A stretch of DNA of 33,703 nucleotides from the IMG/VR virus record IMGVR_UViG_3300031951_000694, positions 1 to 33,703 of that record. One strand, given 5' to 3'. This document shows, in pieces, positions 16,767-25,285 of the stretch (position 1 is the first letter of the stretch; the number at the start of each line of letters is the position of its first letter). The stretch is from a virus. The position numbers and the translations under genes are program-made. The notes below the pieces were generated by a model. That model was not told where the DNA came from. It did no database searches and saw only the letters and a program-made list of their open reading frames with translations.

Positions 16767-17379
16767 ACTGCCATATATCTGCATGCGGGACGATATAACT
16801 CAAAGTTAATCTTGGTGATCTAGTTCTTGCGCAATGCCAATACATTTTTTCTGGTTCTTCAAATGAACCAAAGTAACCTACTTTAACAAACCATCCTTTT
16901 TTATCAGGATATCTTGTTATTAGATTTGTATTTTTATCATAGTGTTCGAACTCTCCGTCGCCATCTGGATTACATGTTATGACTATATTATAACCAGGAG
17001 CGTTTGCATTATGATGCCAACCAATATAACCACTTGGTGGATAGTATGCTCTTAACGCATTATTTCTTGCACCAAAGTAGTTGATGAGTTTTTTATCAAC
17101 ACTATCACAAGCTTCTCTGTAAGTTTTAGATTGCAATTGTTTTGATTTTAAATTATTTTCCATCACAGCGCCTAGCATGTGCTTAGGATAACCATATGCT
17201 TTTGGATCTTTTAATGCTTCCTTTAAATAATTACCAGATGTAGCATATTCACCTTTTTCATTGTCATCGAGTTTTTCATGTGGTATTAACTCTGTCTGAT
17301 AATCAGAATTAAAAAACCAACTACTAAACTCTTCTAGAATGACTTTGAGTTCAGGATTTATGTTTGATATGACCTGCAT
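16705..17379 (-). CDS. 2OG-Fe(II) oxygenase-like protein with an atypical metal site
   Basis: A 224-residue protein of the prolyl-4-hydroxylase/2OG oxygenase type. YYPPSGYIGWHHNANAPGY (~113-130), the GDGEFEHYD strand, and WHCARTRSPRLTLSYIV (H182, R190) are laid out like the H..H..R core. The usual HxD carboxylate is not obvious: the site reads HHNAN (residues 122-126). The ATG at 17379 is preferred over TTG 17385 because AGGA lies 7 bases upstream of it. It overlaps the preceding glycosyltransferase gene by 29 bases and the convergent plus-strand gene by 62 bases. It may be a hydroxylase with a variant ligand set, a halogenase-like variant, or inactive. Confidence 0.7.
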   Translation of the reverse strand: MQVISNINPELKVILEEFSSWFFNSDYQTELIPHEKLDDNEKGEYATSGNYLKEALKDPKAYGYPKHMLGAVMENNLKSKQLQSKTYREACDSVDKKLINYFGARNNALRAYYPPSGYIGWHHNANAPGYNIVITCNPDGDGEFEHYDKNTNLITRYPDKKGWFVKVGYFGSFEEPEKMYWHCARTRSPRLTLSYIVPHADIWQSMIADIGIPDTTLQTTCSIL

Positions 17380-18067
17380 GAACAATCCTATCTGGTATAG
17401 TATGATGATATATTATTGGTGACTTATCACCATCTGCGCCCTTTATGTCATAGAGCCAAATATAATTCCATCTATAATCATCTGGCATGATTCCAATCTT
17501 ATATTTGTATTCACTTTCTTTCAGAAGTCTCCAGAGAGTAAATTGATCCCAACGTTTCATCGATGGAAAATACTCAGGATAGTTCCACTCAGATTTATCT
17601 TGTATTAAAAACTCTTCGTACCAATCTTTTAAAAGCTTCATGGTATTTTCATTCTTTTTATAGAGCATGAACCCACCATGATACTGCATCTTCTGAGTCT
17701 TATTCTTATCTATGAATACTTCTTTGCTTACATGTTCTCTTATATTAGTTAACATGATTTCGTTATCTTCGAAGTAATCAAATATAGTATTGAACTCTGA
17801 TGACATGACTTCCATATCAGCATCAATGTAGGCTGTAATGTCATATGGTGACATGTACATACCCTTCATCTTGGCTCTTCTATGATATGGAATATCATAA
17901 CTGATATGATCAAAATACTTCATATCACGCTCTTTCATAAACTCTTGATGAGTAAAGAGCGTGATACTAGTTTTTGGAGAGTAGTCTTTTATTGATACAG
18001 CGCATCTTACTGCAGAATTATAATATGCAGTAGACATTGAAGCTATAAGAACAACACCACTTTTCAT
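17351..18067 (-). CDS. Glycosyltransferase with DxD motif
   Basis: A GT-A-fold nucleotide-sugar transferase of about 238 residues. Features are an N-terminal strand VVLIASMSTAYYNSAVRCAV, SITLFTHQEF, HRRAKMKGMY, the metal-binding DAD at 82-84 in ITAYIDADMEV, and YHGGFMLYKKNENT on the acceptor side. The His-rich C-terminus (IIYHHTIPDRIVHAGHIKH) could supply a further metal ligand. The ATG at 18067 or an adjacent in-frame GTG at 18070 may be used. It lies 15 bases downstream of the small unknown gene and overlaps the oxygenase-like gene. It may work with that oxygenase on the same sugar. Confidence 0.8.
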   Translation of the reverse strand: MKSGVVLIASMSTAYYNSAVRCAVSIKDYSPKTSITLFTHQEFMKERDMKYFDHISYDIPYHRRAKMKGMYMSPYDITAYIDADMEVMSSEFNTIFDYFEDNEIMLTNIREHVSKEVFIDKNKTQKMQYHGGFMLYKKNENTMKLLKDWYEEFLIQDKSEWNYPEYFPSMKRWDQFTLWRLLKESEYKYKIGIMPDDYRWNYIWLYDIKGADGDKSPIIYHHTIPDRIVHAGHIKHKS

Positions 18068-18082
18068 CACAAAATAATTATA

Positions 18083-18502
18083 TCAAGAGTTCTTAATAGT
18101 CTCTAGTGCTACTATTGCTCCAGCATATGCATGGATTTCTGTAAGAGTAGATGCTTTTCTAAGACTAGACTTTAGATCGGTATAAGTTGAATCTCTAATA
18201 ATAGACATATCAAAAGCTTCAGACTTAGCTAAGAACAAGATGTTCTGCTTTGCAATCTCATCTTCTTGCTTTTGTTGTTCTTCTCTCTGAGCTTTTCTTT
18301 CATTATGAAGTGCAAGATCATTAGCAGTGTTTTGATCTATAAGTTCAAGTGGAAAAGTTTCTAAGATTTCTTTCCAATCTGGATTACCTTCTTCGGTATC
18401 GGTAACACTAGCTGTTAAGATCCTACCATCTTCATATTCAAATTGACATATGATATGTGTCTTTTCTGTATTTGCCCATCTTGGTGATCTAATAATTCTC
18501 AT
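18083..18502 (-). CDS. Small unknown protein with a charged helical middle
   Basis: A 139-residue protein, not recognised. The N-terminal half (RIIRSPRWANTEKTHIICQF, EDGRILTASVTDTEEGNPDW) looks like a small beta-rich domain. Residues ~58-90 form a Lys/Glu/Gln-rich helix (RKAQREEQQKQEDEIAKQ), followed by an Ala/Ser-rich helical end. It follows the Tyr-Gly fibre protein after 1 base, so it could be a fibre chaperone or assembly factor by position. No sequence motif proves this. Confidence 0.7.
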   Translation of the reverse strand: MRIIRSPRWANTEKTHIICQFEYEDGRILTASVTDTEEGNPDWKEILETFPLELIDQNTANDLALHNERKAQREEQQKQEDEIAKQNILFLAKSEAFDMSIIRDSTYTDLKSSLRKASTLTEIHAYAGAIVALETIKNS

Positions 18503-18503
18503 G

Positions 18504-19448
18504 TTAAGCTGTCCTCACCCATAATGAAACCGTAGAAACGGTTTCTGTACCTGCATTTAATGTTAAACCTGAATATGAACCAGAATAAGATCCAGTATAA
18601 AATCCTGTATAAGTTCCTGAGAAGAAACCGCCAATACTTCCAGCGAAGAATCTTGTATAAGCACCAGTATAGTTACCCGTGTATGCTCCAGAATAGGAAC
18701 CAGTGTAACTTACAGTTGAAGTAGTTTCTCTTGTATCAGAGAATGCCGATCCTCTTGATACCCAAGTACCACCAGAGACAGGAGCAGTTGACTGGACTGC
18801 ATACTGACCAATACCAGTAGCTACTATTCTATTTCTTAATCTCTCAGTAAGAGTCTGTATCTCTGCATCACTCATTTCTTTTACAGAAATCGGTGATGTA
18901 GTATTTACTTTTAAAGTTCTAGATGTACTTGGCGCAGTAGCTGCAGTCTTTCTCCAAAGATATGTAACATTGTTTGCAGCCGCTGTAGTATTCTGGATAG
19001 TTCTTTCAGCAACCCATGTACCGCCGACAGGAGTAGTAGGAGACAATGAATAACTGCCAACACCAGAATTTACTAGATTGGCCAATGCATTTGAAATTAT
19101 TGTCGTATTAAGAGTTGTATCATCTTGTTCAAAAGTATTAGCGCCGGCGCTATAATGAACTGGTCTAACTAAATTTTCAGTAGCAGCTCCCAGATCCTGA
19201 TAGAAGTTATACGTTACTGTCGTGATATCAGTACCAACTGGGTGTTGGCCAACAGTGTATGGTCTATATGTATCACTAAATGTACCTATTAATGTAAAAG
19301 AACTATTAGGAGATACAGTACCAACACCCGTGTTAGAAGCAGCAAATTGTGTTAGAACGATATGCGTTGCATAATCGTAATCAGCATCGCTCATCTCTTT
19401 AAAAGAGACTGGTGAAGTAGAAGTATCTATTTTAAGCGGTCTTCCCAT
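18504..19448 (-). CDS. Fibre-like structural protein with a Tyr-Gly repeat tail
   Basis: A predicted virion/fibre protein of 314 residues. A module beginning KIDTSTSPVSFKEMSDADY (residue ~7) recurs as KVNTTSPISVKEMSDAEI in the second half, and a PVGGTW / PVSGGTW motif also appears twice. Residues ~240-298 are a low-complexity tail of repeated Y-[TS]-G-x units (YTGSYSGAYTGNYTGAYT and similar) with Phe variants. Such aromatic-Gly tails are common in fibre proteins of marine T4-like phages. The ATG at 19448, with AAGGTG 7 bases upstream, is preferred over a TTG at 19451. It is the second gene behind the late promoter at 19768. Confidence 0.75.
   Translation of the reverse strand: MGRPLKIDTSTSPVSFKEMSDADYDYATHIVLTQFAASNTGVGTVSPNSSFTLIGTFSDTYRPYTVGQHPVGTDITTVTYNFYQDLGAATENLVRPVHYSAGANTFEQDDTTLNTTIISNALANLVNSGVGSYSLSPTTPVGGTWVAERTIQNTTAAANNVTYLWRKTAATAPSTSRTLKVNTTSPISVKEMSDAEIQTLTERLRNRIVATGIGQYAVQSTAPVSGGTWVSRGSAFSDTRETTSTVSYTGSYSGAYTGNYTGAYTRFFAGSIGGFFSGTYTGFYTGSYSGSYSGLTLNAGTETVSTVSLWVRTA
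18550..18720 (-). repeat. Tyr-Gly (YTGx/YSGx) low-complexity coding repeat
   Basis: The DNA encodes about 14 imperfect tetrapeptides of the type aromatic-[TS]-G-x near the end of the fibre-like protein. The codons vary, so the repeat is maintained at the protein level and not as a recent slippage tract. Confidence 0.75.
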
Positions 19449-19467
19449 CAATACACCTTAAACATTA

Positions 19468-19734
19468 TTAAGTTGGAAAAGCTATCGTATTATTTGCATA
19501 ATACACTTTTAGTGTAGTAGCGTATGTCATGACATTAGATGTTGACACAGTTACCATACTAGTATTTATATTAACACTACCAACCTGAATATTTGCTGTT
19601 GCAGAGATGTTGCCATTTACTGCAAGAGTAGCTCCTGGTGTAGTAGTCATGATACCAACATTCGATCCAGAAGTATAGATCAAGTTTGTATTAACTATTA
19701 GACCGTTTTTTACTATAAAAGCTTTGTCTGCCAT
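19468..19734 (-). CDS. Short fibre-type protein
   Basis: An 88-residue protein. The segment GSNVGIMTTTPGATLAVNGNISATANIQVGSV has the 'VGIGTTTPGATLAVNG' pattern common in trimeric phage fibres and Peptidase-S74-type tail spikes, here without the protease domain. It starts with ADKAFIVKNGLIVNTN. It is the first gene behind an exact late promoter box 34-41 bases upstream, with GGGAA serving as the Shine-Dalgarno. It could be a complete short fibre segment or the remnant of a longer spike. Confidence 0.7.
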   Translation of the reverse strand: MADKAFIVKNGLIVNTNLIYTSGSNVGIMTTTPGATLAVNGNISATANIQVGSVNINTSMVTVSTSNVMTYATTLKVYYANNTIAFPT

Positions 19735-19767
19735 TAATAGGTTCCCTTTCCCCTATTTTATTATTAC

Positions 19768-19775
19768 TATTTATA
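19768..19775 (-). promoter_or_regulatory. T4-type late promoter before the Tyr-Gly fibre / glycosyltransferase unit
   Basis: The minus strand reads TATAAATA in the gap between the giant fibre gene and the 88-residue fibre gene. The five genes down to 16705 follow closely and in the same direction, so this box probably drives all of them. Confidence 0.72.
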
Positions 19776-19791
19776 TGTTGTATATTTAATA

Positions 19792-22700
19792 CTATGGAAA
19801 AAAGAATGCTAAAAATGCTGAAGTTGCTGCGACAACAAAATTTGTAAATAACCAACCCGTATTATTACCGCCATTTGTTGAAGTAGTTCCAGCATACCAC
19901 GCAGCACCGCCGGTTGCAATAGAGTCACTGATACTACAGAACGAAACGTCTACTGTTCCTGAAGATTTAGATAGTGTGAAATTAGAAGCAGGAGTATCAC
20001 TGCCTATTGTAATTAAGTTTCCGCTAGTACCATTCAAATCAAAATCATTTGTAAAAGTATTAGTCGTACCAGCTGTAAACAATATAGTAGCTGGTTGAAC
20101 GCTATTTGTGATATTTCGAAAAGTGTTTGTCCCGCTAATAGTAAGTGTTCCTGCACCGCCCTGATTGAGAGTGTTATATGAGTTATCACCACCGACGAAT
20201 GTTTTTGCAGTAGCAGAGGTCATATTTATTTTACCAGTACCTGTTGAAGTAAGCGTCCCTGCTGAAATAAGATTTTGTTGAACCAATATTGAAGTTCCAG
20301 AAACTGCGGTCACTGGTGATGTAGATGGTGTGAAGTTAGCTGTATAAACTGCTGTTCCTTTTACAATTCTAAAGTTTGTAATTTGCCCCGGAAAGTAGCC
20401 AGTAGTATCAGAACCTACACCAATTTTTAAAGGTTTGGCGGAGCCATCATAATAATACATTGTCATACCAGTGGCATTAAATGTAGTAGCATCTGCAACT
20501 CCATTTACATATAATGTTATAGTATTGCCATTCCTAACTACTGCTACATGATTCCAAGAATTTGCTGTTACTTGTCGAGTTGTTCCGGTAAAACTAACGG
20601 TTGAAATACCCGAAGCGGCGTTAGTGAATGCAAAGTTTAAATATCTGCCAGATGTAACGTTCCAATTCCATGCACCACCTAGTTGCCAAGTGTTAGCGAT
20701 ACCCCTGAGTGCTCCTAAAGAAGTCGGACGTATCCATGCTTCAATAGTAAAGTTACCAGCATCGAATAAAAATGCATTATTAGCAGGGACATTCAAGAAT
20801 TGACTTGTGCCATTGAACAATATACTACCACTAGCCCCACTGACAAACGGAGTAGCATGATCGTATAAGGCTGTTCCGCTATTTGTTATAGTAACTGGAG
20901 CAGCACTTCCATCAGTGACGCCAAGATCGTTGCCGTTGAACGCAGCTGCTCCTGCTAGGCTTATTACTAAATCTCCAGTTCCATGAGCCAATACTTTACT
21001 GCCTGATCCAGTAGCAGTAAATCCGCCAGCAGCAGTACATGTATAATTATTTAAATTGAAAGTCCCATTGGTTAGAGTTATAACTCTAGAAGAATTCATT
21101 GTAAGAGCATCTTGAAGTGCCCAAGTACCACCAACACCATTAAACGTAAGTGGAAAAACTAATGTTGCACCATTTGTTGTGATTGTTTTAGTACCACTAG
21201 TAGCAGCAAATGTCCAAATGTTGGTGCCAGCGGTTAATGTGACTGTTGTTCCTCCAATAAGCAAATTTCCATATATTGTAAGCGCAATATTGCTAACAGT
21301 AAAAGAGTTGTTGTCGATTGTGAGATTTTTAATTGTGTTAGAGGTTGTAAAAGTTGTTGTTGAAGCAGTGTTAGATAATTGAAAACTAATTGAATTTGCT
21401 TCTGATAATGCACCAGCAGAAATTGTTTTAACTTGATTTGTACCACCACCAGTTAATTGAACAAGAATATTACCGTCAGTAGTCATATTAGTTACAGTAG
21501 GAGTACTCCATACAGTCGCAGCAGTATTTAAACTCAATACTATTTTACCACCGGAACCAGTTGTTTGTATTCTTCTAGTGTTTGAATTTGAAGAACTGAA
21601 AATACCAAATATAGTCATTGTATATGAATTTAAATCTAAAGTGCCGTTTGTTAATGTTACTGTTCTAGAAGTTGATGTGCCTATTGTTAATGCGTCCTGA
21701 AGTGCCCAAGTACCACCAACGCCATTAAACGTGATTGGAAAATCTAAAATTTTTCCATTTGTTGTTATTGATTGTGTACCAGTAGTAGCAGCAAATGTCC
21801 AAATATTTGTACCTGCAGTAAGTGTTGGTGTAGTACCAGCAATTGTTAAATCACCGTAAATTGTAATTGCAACGTTTGATAGTGTAAAGGAATTGTTGTC
21901 AATTATAAGATTTTTTACACCGTTACCTGAAGTAAATGTTACAGTGCCTGAAGTTGTTGATAGTTGAAAATTATATGATCTGTTTGATACTGCTGGGCCA
22001 GCAGATATAGTTTTAGTTGTAGCTCCTCCACCAGTTAGTTGTACAAGAAGACTACCAGAGATAATTAAACCGTTATTAGTGGTAGTATCCCATACAATTT
22101 CTGCAGACGATGATGTGAGTACTATCCTACCAGTACCAAAATTTATTGCTCTAGTATTAGAGTTATTGGAGTCAAATTTATTACAAGTAAAAGTAAATGC
22201 TCCTAGAGCTAGAGTTCCAAAAGTAAGAATAGCAGTACCAGTTGTTGTTAATGCATCCTGGAGAGTCCACTCACCTAGTGGACCATTGAATGTAATTGCA
22301 GAAAATACATTACTATTTGTTGTAATAGTTAACCCAAGCTCACCGCCAGCAAAAGTTAGAGTACCTGTATAACTCTGTGTAAAATTGGTTGAAGGTAAAG
22401 ACAAGCTACCATAAACGGTTAAAGTTGAACTGCCACTAAGTGTCATATTATTATCTAAACCAGAGGCTGTCATTGAGTGACATACTGCTCCGGTGCTTAC
22501 TGTAACTGCAAAGCCTGCGCCTGAATCTGAGTTTGCATCAAATATAACATCTGTATATTGATCTGGAATATAAGAACTAACACTTCCACCCGAAGTATTT
22601 GACCAATTAGCATTAGAGGAAGCATTCCAAGTGCCACTACCACCTATCCAATAAAGAATAGGATTTGCAAACATTATATTGTTGTTGTTGCCATTATCAA

Positions 22701-25059
22701 CTGAACCGTTTACCATATACCATATATTTGGAACGTTTGCAGAAATATCTCTAACAGCTGCATATGGAACAACAATACGAGTTGCTCCTGTGTAAACAAT
22801 ATTTGCACGAGATCCAACAGTGCTTGCTCTAATAGTATTAGTAGACGAGCGAGTAGCTCCACTAGTCGTAAGAGAAGCAAATGTATTAGTAGTTGTTGAT
22901 TGTAGTATTAAATCACAAGCATTTTGTAAAGTTAAATTATTAAAAGTGTTGCTTCCATTTACAGATAGGTGACCATTTCCTGCAGATCCTGTAAACGAGA
23001 CATTGTAGTAAGTTTTGCTCCCACCACTGAAAGTCGTGGTTCCGGTATTAGTAAGTAAAATTGTAGATGAGCTAGCATTTAGAGTTAAATTAGTACCATT
23101 TATATTCCACGATAAACCAGAGCTAGATATAGTCCAGGTACCAGTTCCTAAATTGAGTGTTCTAGTGTTAGTTACGTTTGAGCTGAAGACTGGAATAGTA
23201 ACATTATACGTGGCCGCACTAAATGTGCCGTTTGTCAGAGTCACACTAGAAGAAGTAGTTAAAGCACTTTGAAGTGTCCAAGAACCTCCTACACCATTAA
23301 ATACAATTGGAAAATCGAGCGTTTTGCCATTAGTTGTAATTGTTTTTGAAGATGTTGCTGCAAACGTCCAATTGTTTACACCAGCCGTTAGTGTAGGGCT
23401 AGTACCAGCTATAGTTAAATTTCCGTAAATTGTAATAACTATATTAGTGGATATGCTAAAACTATTGTTATCAATAGTAAGATCTTTTATAGTATCAGAT
23501 GTTGTAAAAGCAACTGTTCCAGCTGTTGTAGATAATTGAAAACTTATAGAATTTGCTTCTGTTAAAGCACCTGCAGAAATTGTTTTGGTTACTGCACCAC
23601 CACCTGTTAACTGGACAAGAACATTTCCATCAGTTGTTAAGTTAGTTACCGTAGCGGTATTCCAAACTGTGGCAAGAGTATTCAACGATAATACAATTTT
23701 GCCGCCTACGCTAGACCTTTGTATTTTTCTAACACCTGTACCCGAAGAAGAAAATATACCAAATAATGTAAACGTATATGAATTTAATTCTAATGTACCA
23801 GAAGTTAATGTAACTGTTCTAGATGTAGAGGTTCCAACAGACAAAGCACTTCCTAAACTGTAGGTTCCAGTACCACTAAACGTGATAGGAAAATCTAATG
23901 TTTTGCCATTAGTAGTAATAGTTTGAGTGCCAGAGCCTGCAAACGTCCATGCGTTTGCACCAGCGGCAAGTGTTGGTATTGTACCATTAATTGCCACATC
24001 ACCATAAATTGTAATTGCAACGTTTGATAGTGTATAGGCGCTGTTAGACAAACCTAAACTTTTTACTGTATCTCCAGCTGTAAATGATGTAGTTCCATTG
24101 AGAGATGAAATAGAAAATCTAATAGCATTAGCTTCAGATAATTGACCAGCTGAAATAGTTTGCGATATATTGTTAGTACCAAATACAACAACTAAAACAT
24201 TTCCATCAGTTGTTAAGTTAGTTACCGTAGAGGTATTCCAAAATGTTGCAGCTGATACAGGTCTTACGGTTATGATACCATTACCAGACCTTTGAATTCT
24301 TCTAACACCTGTACCCGAAGAAATAAATGTACCATAGATATCAAAGCTGAACGAATTTACTTCTAACGTTCCTGTTGTTAATGTAACATTTCTATCAGCA
24401 GCAGTTGTACCAATAGTTACAGCACTATTCAAAGAATAAGTCGCTGTTCCCGCAAACGTAATTGGAAAATCTAATACTTTTAAAGATGCAACAGTTATGT
24501 TTTGGGTTCCACCTGTTTTTGCAAAAGTTTGAGTGTTTGTTCCACCAGTTAGTGTCATGCCGGAGGAAACCGTTAGGTTCCCGTAAATAGTTCTGGCAGC
24601 ATTTGAAAGTGTTCCTGCAAATCCCGTAAAATTAAGAGACCGCACGTTGCCCGTAAGCGTTAGCGCGTAAGTCCCAGCGGTGAAATTGAAACTGATGCTA
24701 TTTGCTTCACTTACCGCAGTGGCGGCTACTGTCGTAGCTGTTGCTGTATTGTTTGTGATATTGATAACAGGTGTACCAGTTACGGTGACACCCGTTCCTC
24801 CAGTGAAAACTGTGCCAGTGCTATTAAGTGAAATTGTGTTGGTTCCAAACGCAAGAGTCCCTGTATAGCCGGTCATTGTTAGCGTTTGAATTGTGACGCT
24901 GCTGTCTAAGGTGGCAACGCCTGTTCCAGATGAGGCGTTAAAGATTGCAGCATCGTTCGTGCCAGGCACAGATGCGCCGCCCGCGCCACCAGATGTCGCT
25001 GACCACCGAGCAGTATCACTCCAGTTGCCGGTACCGCCAACCCAAAATCTGTTTGCCAT
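19792..25059 (-). CDS. Giant repeat adhesin / tail fibre with LamG-like domain
   Basis: A 1755-residue Ser/Thr/Gly/Asn-rich, beta-rich adhesin. The N-terminus (NRFWVGGTGNWSDTARWS) is a motif common at the start of phage fibre proteins, and it recurs internally near residue 800 (YWIGGSGTWNASSNANWS). Between ~195 and ~1310 a unit of about 193-196 residues is repeated, marked by TNGKTLDFPITF, TLTSGTLELNSYTF, TTDGNVLVQLTGGG, EANSISFQLS and TIYGNLTIAG. Residues ~1425-1585 are a LamG/concanavalin-like domain (FTIEAWIRPTSLG, WNHVAVVRNGNTITLYVNG, GQITNFRIVKGT), probably for glycan binding. The C-terminus is hydrophobic (AATSAFLAFFFP). The start has AGGAG 7 bases upstream and follows the small 73-residue gene by 3 bases. 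No signal peptide, so it is likely a virion receptor-binding fibre. Confidence 0.85.
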   Translation of the reverse strand: MANRFWVGGTGNWSDTARWSATSGGAGGASVPGTNDAAIFNASSGTGVATLDSSVTIQTLTMTGYTGTLAFGTNTISLNSTGTVFTGGTGVTVTGTPVINITNNTATATTVAATAVSEANSISFNFTAGTYALTLTGNVRSLNFTGFAGTLSNAARTIYGNLTVSSGMTLTGGTNTQTFAKTGGTQNITVASLKVLDFPITFAGTATYSLNSAVTIGTTAADRNVTLTTGTLEVNSFSFDIYGTFISSGTGVRRIQRSGNGIITVRPVSAATFWNTSTVTNLTTDGNVLVVVFGTNNISQTISAGQLSEANAIRFSISSLNGTTSFTAGDTVKSLGLSNSAYTLSNVAITIYGDVAINGTIPTLAAGANAWTFAGSGTQTITTNGKTLDFPITFSGTGTYSLGSALSVGTSTSRTVTLTSGTLELNSYTFTLFGIFSSSGTGVRKIQRSSVGGKIVLSLNTLATVWNTATVTNLTTDGNVLVQLTGGGAVTKTISAGALTEANSISFQLSTTAGTVAFTTSDTIKDLTIDNNSFSISTNIVITIYGNLTIAGTSPTLTAGVNNWTFAATSSKTITTNGKTLDFPIVFNGVGGSWTLQSALTTSSSVTLTNGTFSAATYNVTIPVFSSNVTNTRTLNLGTGTWTISSSGLSWNINGTNLTLNASSSTILLTNTGTTTFSGGSKTYYNVSFTGSAGNGHLSVNGSNTFNNLTLQNACDLILQSTTTNTFASLTTSGATRSSTNTIRASTVGSRANIVYTGATRIVVPYAAVRDISANVPNIWYMVNGSVDNGNNNNIMFANPILYWIGGSGTWNASSNANWSNTSGGSVSSYIPDQYTDVIFDANSDSGAGFAVTVSTGAVCHSMTASGLDNNMTLSGSSTLTVYGSLSLPSTNFTQSYTGTLTFAGGELGLTITTNSNVFSAITFNGPLGEWTLQDALTTTGTAILTFGTLALGAFTFTCNKFDSNNSNTRAINFGTGRIVLTSSSAEIVWDTTTNNGLIISGSLLVQLTGGGATTKTISAGPAVSNRSYNFQLSTTSGTVTFTSGNGVKNLIIDNNSFTLSNVAITIYGDLTIAGTTPTLTAGTNIWTFAATTGTQSITTNGKILDFPITFNGVGGTWALQDALTIGTSTSRTVTLTNGTLDLNSYTMTIFGIFSSSNSNTRRIQTTGSGGKIVLSLNTAATVWSTPTVTNMTTDGNILVQLTGGGTNQVKTISAGALSEANSISFQLSNTASTTTFTTSNTIKNLTIDNNSFTVSNIALTIYGNLLIGGTTVTLTAGTNIWTFAATSGTKTITTNGATLVFPLTFNGVGGTWALQDALTMNSSRVITLTNGTFNLNNYTCTAAGGFTATGSGSKVLAHGTGDLVISLAGAAAFNGNDLGVTDGSAAPVTITNSGTALYDHATPFVSGASGSILFNGTSQFLNVPANNAFLFDAGNFTIEAWIRPTSLGALRGIANTWQLGGAWNWNVTSGRYLNFAFTNAASGISTVSFTGTTRQVTANSWNHVAVVRNGNTITLYVNGVADATTFNATGMTMYYYDGSAKPLKIGVGSDTTGYFPGQITNFRIVKGTAVYTANFTPSTSPVTAVSGTSILVQQNLISAGTLTSTGTGKINMTSATAKTFVGGDNSYNTLNQGGAGTLTISGTNTFRNITNSVQPATILFTAGTTNTFTNDFDLNGTSGNLITIGSDTPASNFTLSKSSGTVDVSFCSISDSIATGGAAWYAGTTSTNGGNNTGWLFTNFVVAATSAFLAFFFP
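21100..24500 (-). repeat. ~580-bp coding repeats in the giant fibre gene
   Basis: Copies of a segment encoding xxLDFPITF recur near 24470, 23890, 23310, 21740 and 21150, with a more diverged copy near 22290. Spacings are about 580 bases except for the interval broken by the internal WIGGSGTW module. The copies share long, similar nucleotide stretches, so they are candidates for unequal recombination and length variation. Confidence 0.75.
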
Positions 25060-25062
25060 GCA

Positions 25063-25284
25063 TTACTCCTGTACGACTGGTTCTTCAGTCGGTACTTCGG
25101 ATACAGGCTGGTTTATGATAGCAATCCAATTATTATATCGCTGTTGTTTGATCTCAGCGATTTCTTCAGCCGACAAATTTTCATAATCTTTTTGATACAT
25201 AACTATTGCATCATTATAAATCAAAGGCTCACTACCCATTTGAAATGAGTCGCTTATCATACCGTTTTCAAGAATAGTAATCAT
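25063..25284 (-). CDS. Small unknown protein between fibre genes
   Basis: A 73-residue acidic protein (ENLSAEEIAEIKQQRYNNWIAI in the middle, Glu/Pro-rich end EVPTEEPVVQE). It sits 1 base after one fibre gene and 3 bases before the giant fibre, with a GAGG Shine-Dalgarno. The Tyr/Trp-containing helix resembles short tail-fibre-assembly-like proteins, but I cannot assign it. Confidence 0.65.
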   Translation of the reverse strand: MITILENGMISDSFQMGSEPLIYNDAIVMYQKDYENLSAEEIAEIKQQRYNNWIAIINQPVSEVPTEEPVVQE

Positions 25285-25285
25285 A

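Noticed and set aside
21100-24500. CRISPR-like or non-coding repeat array
   Set aside because: The repeats are in frame, about 580 bases long and contiguous within one open frame.
21179-24868. Plus-strand Val/Pro-rich open frames within the giant fibre gene and similar frames opposite other virion genes
   Set aside because: They are antisense images of Thr/Asn/Gly-rich repeats, lack ribosome-binding sites and resemble no known protein.
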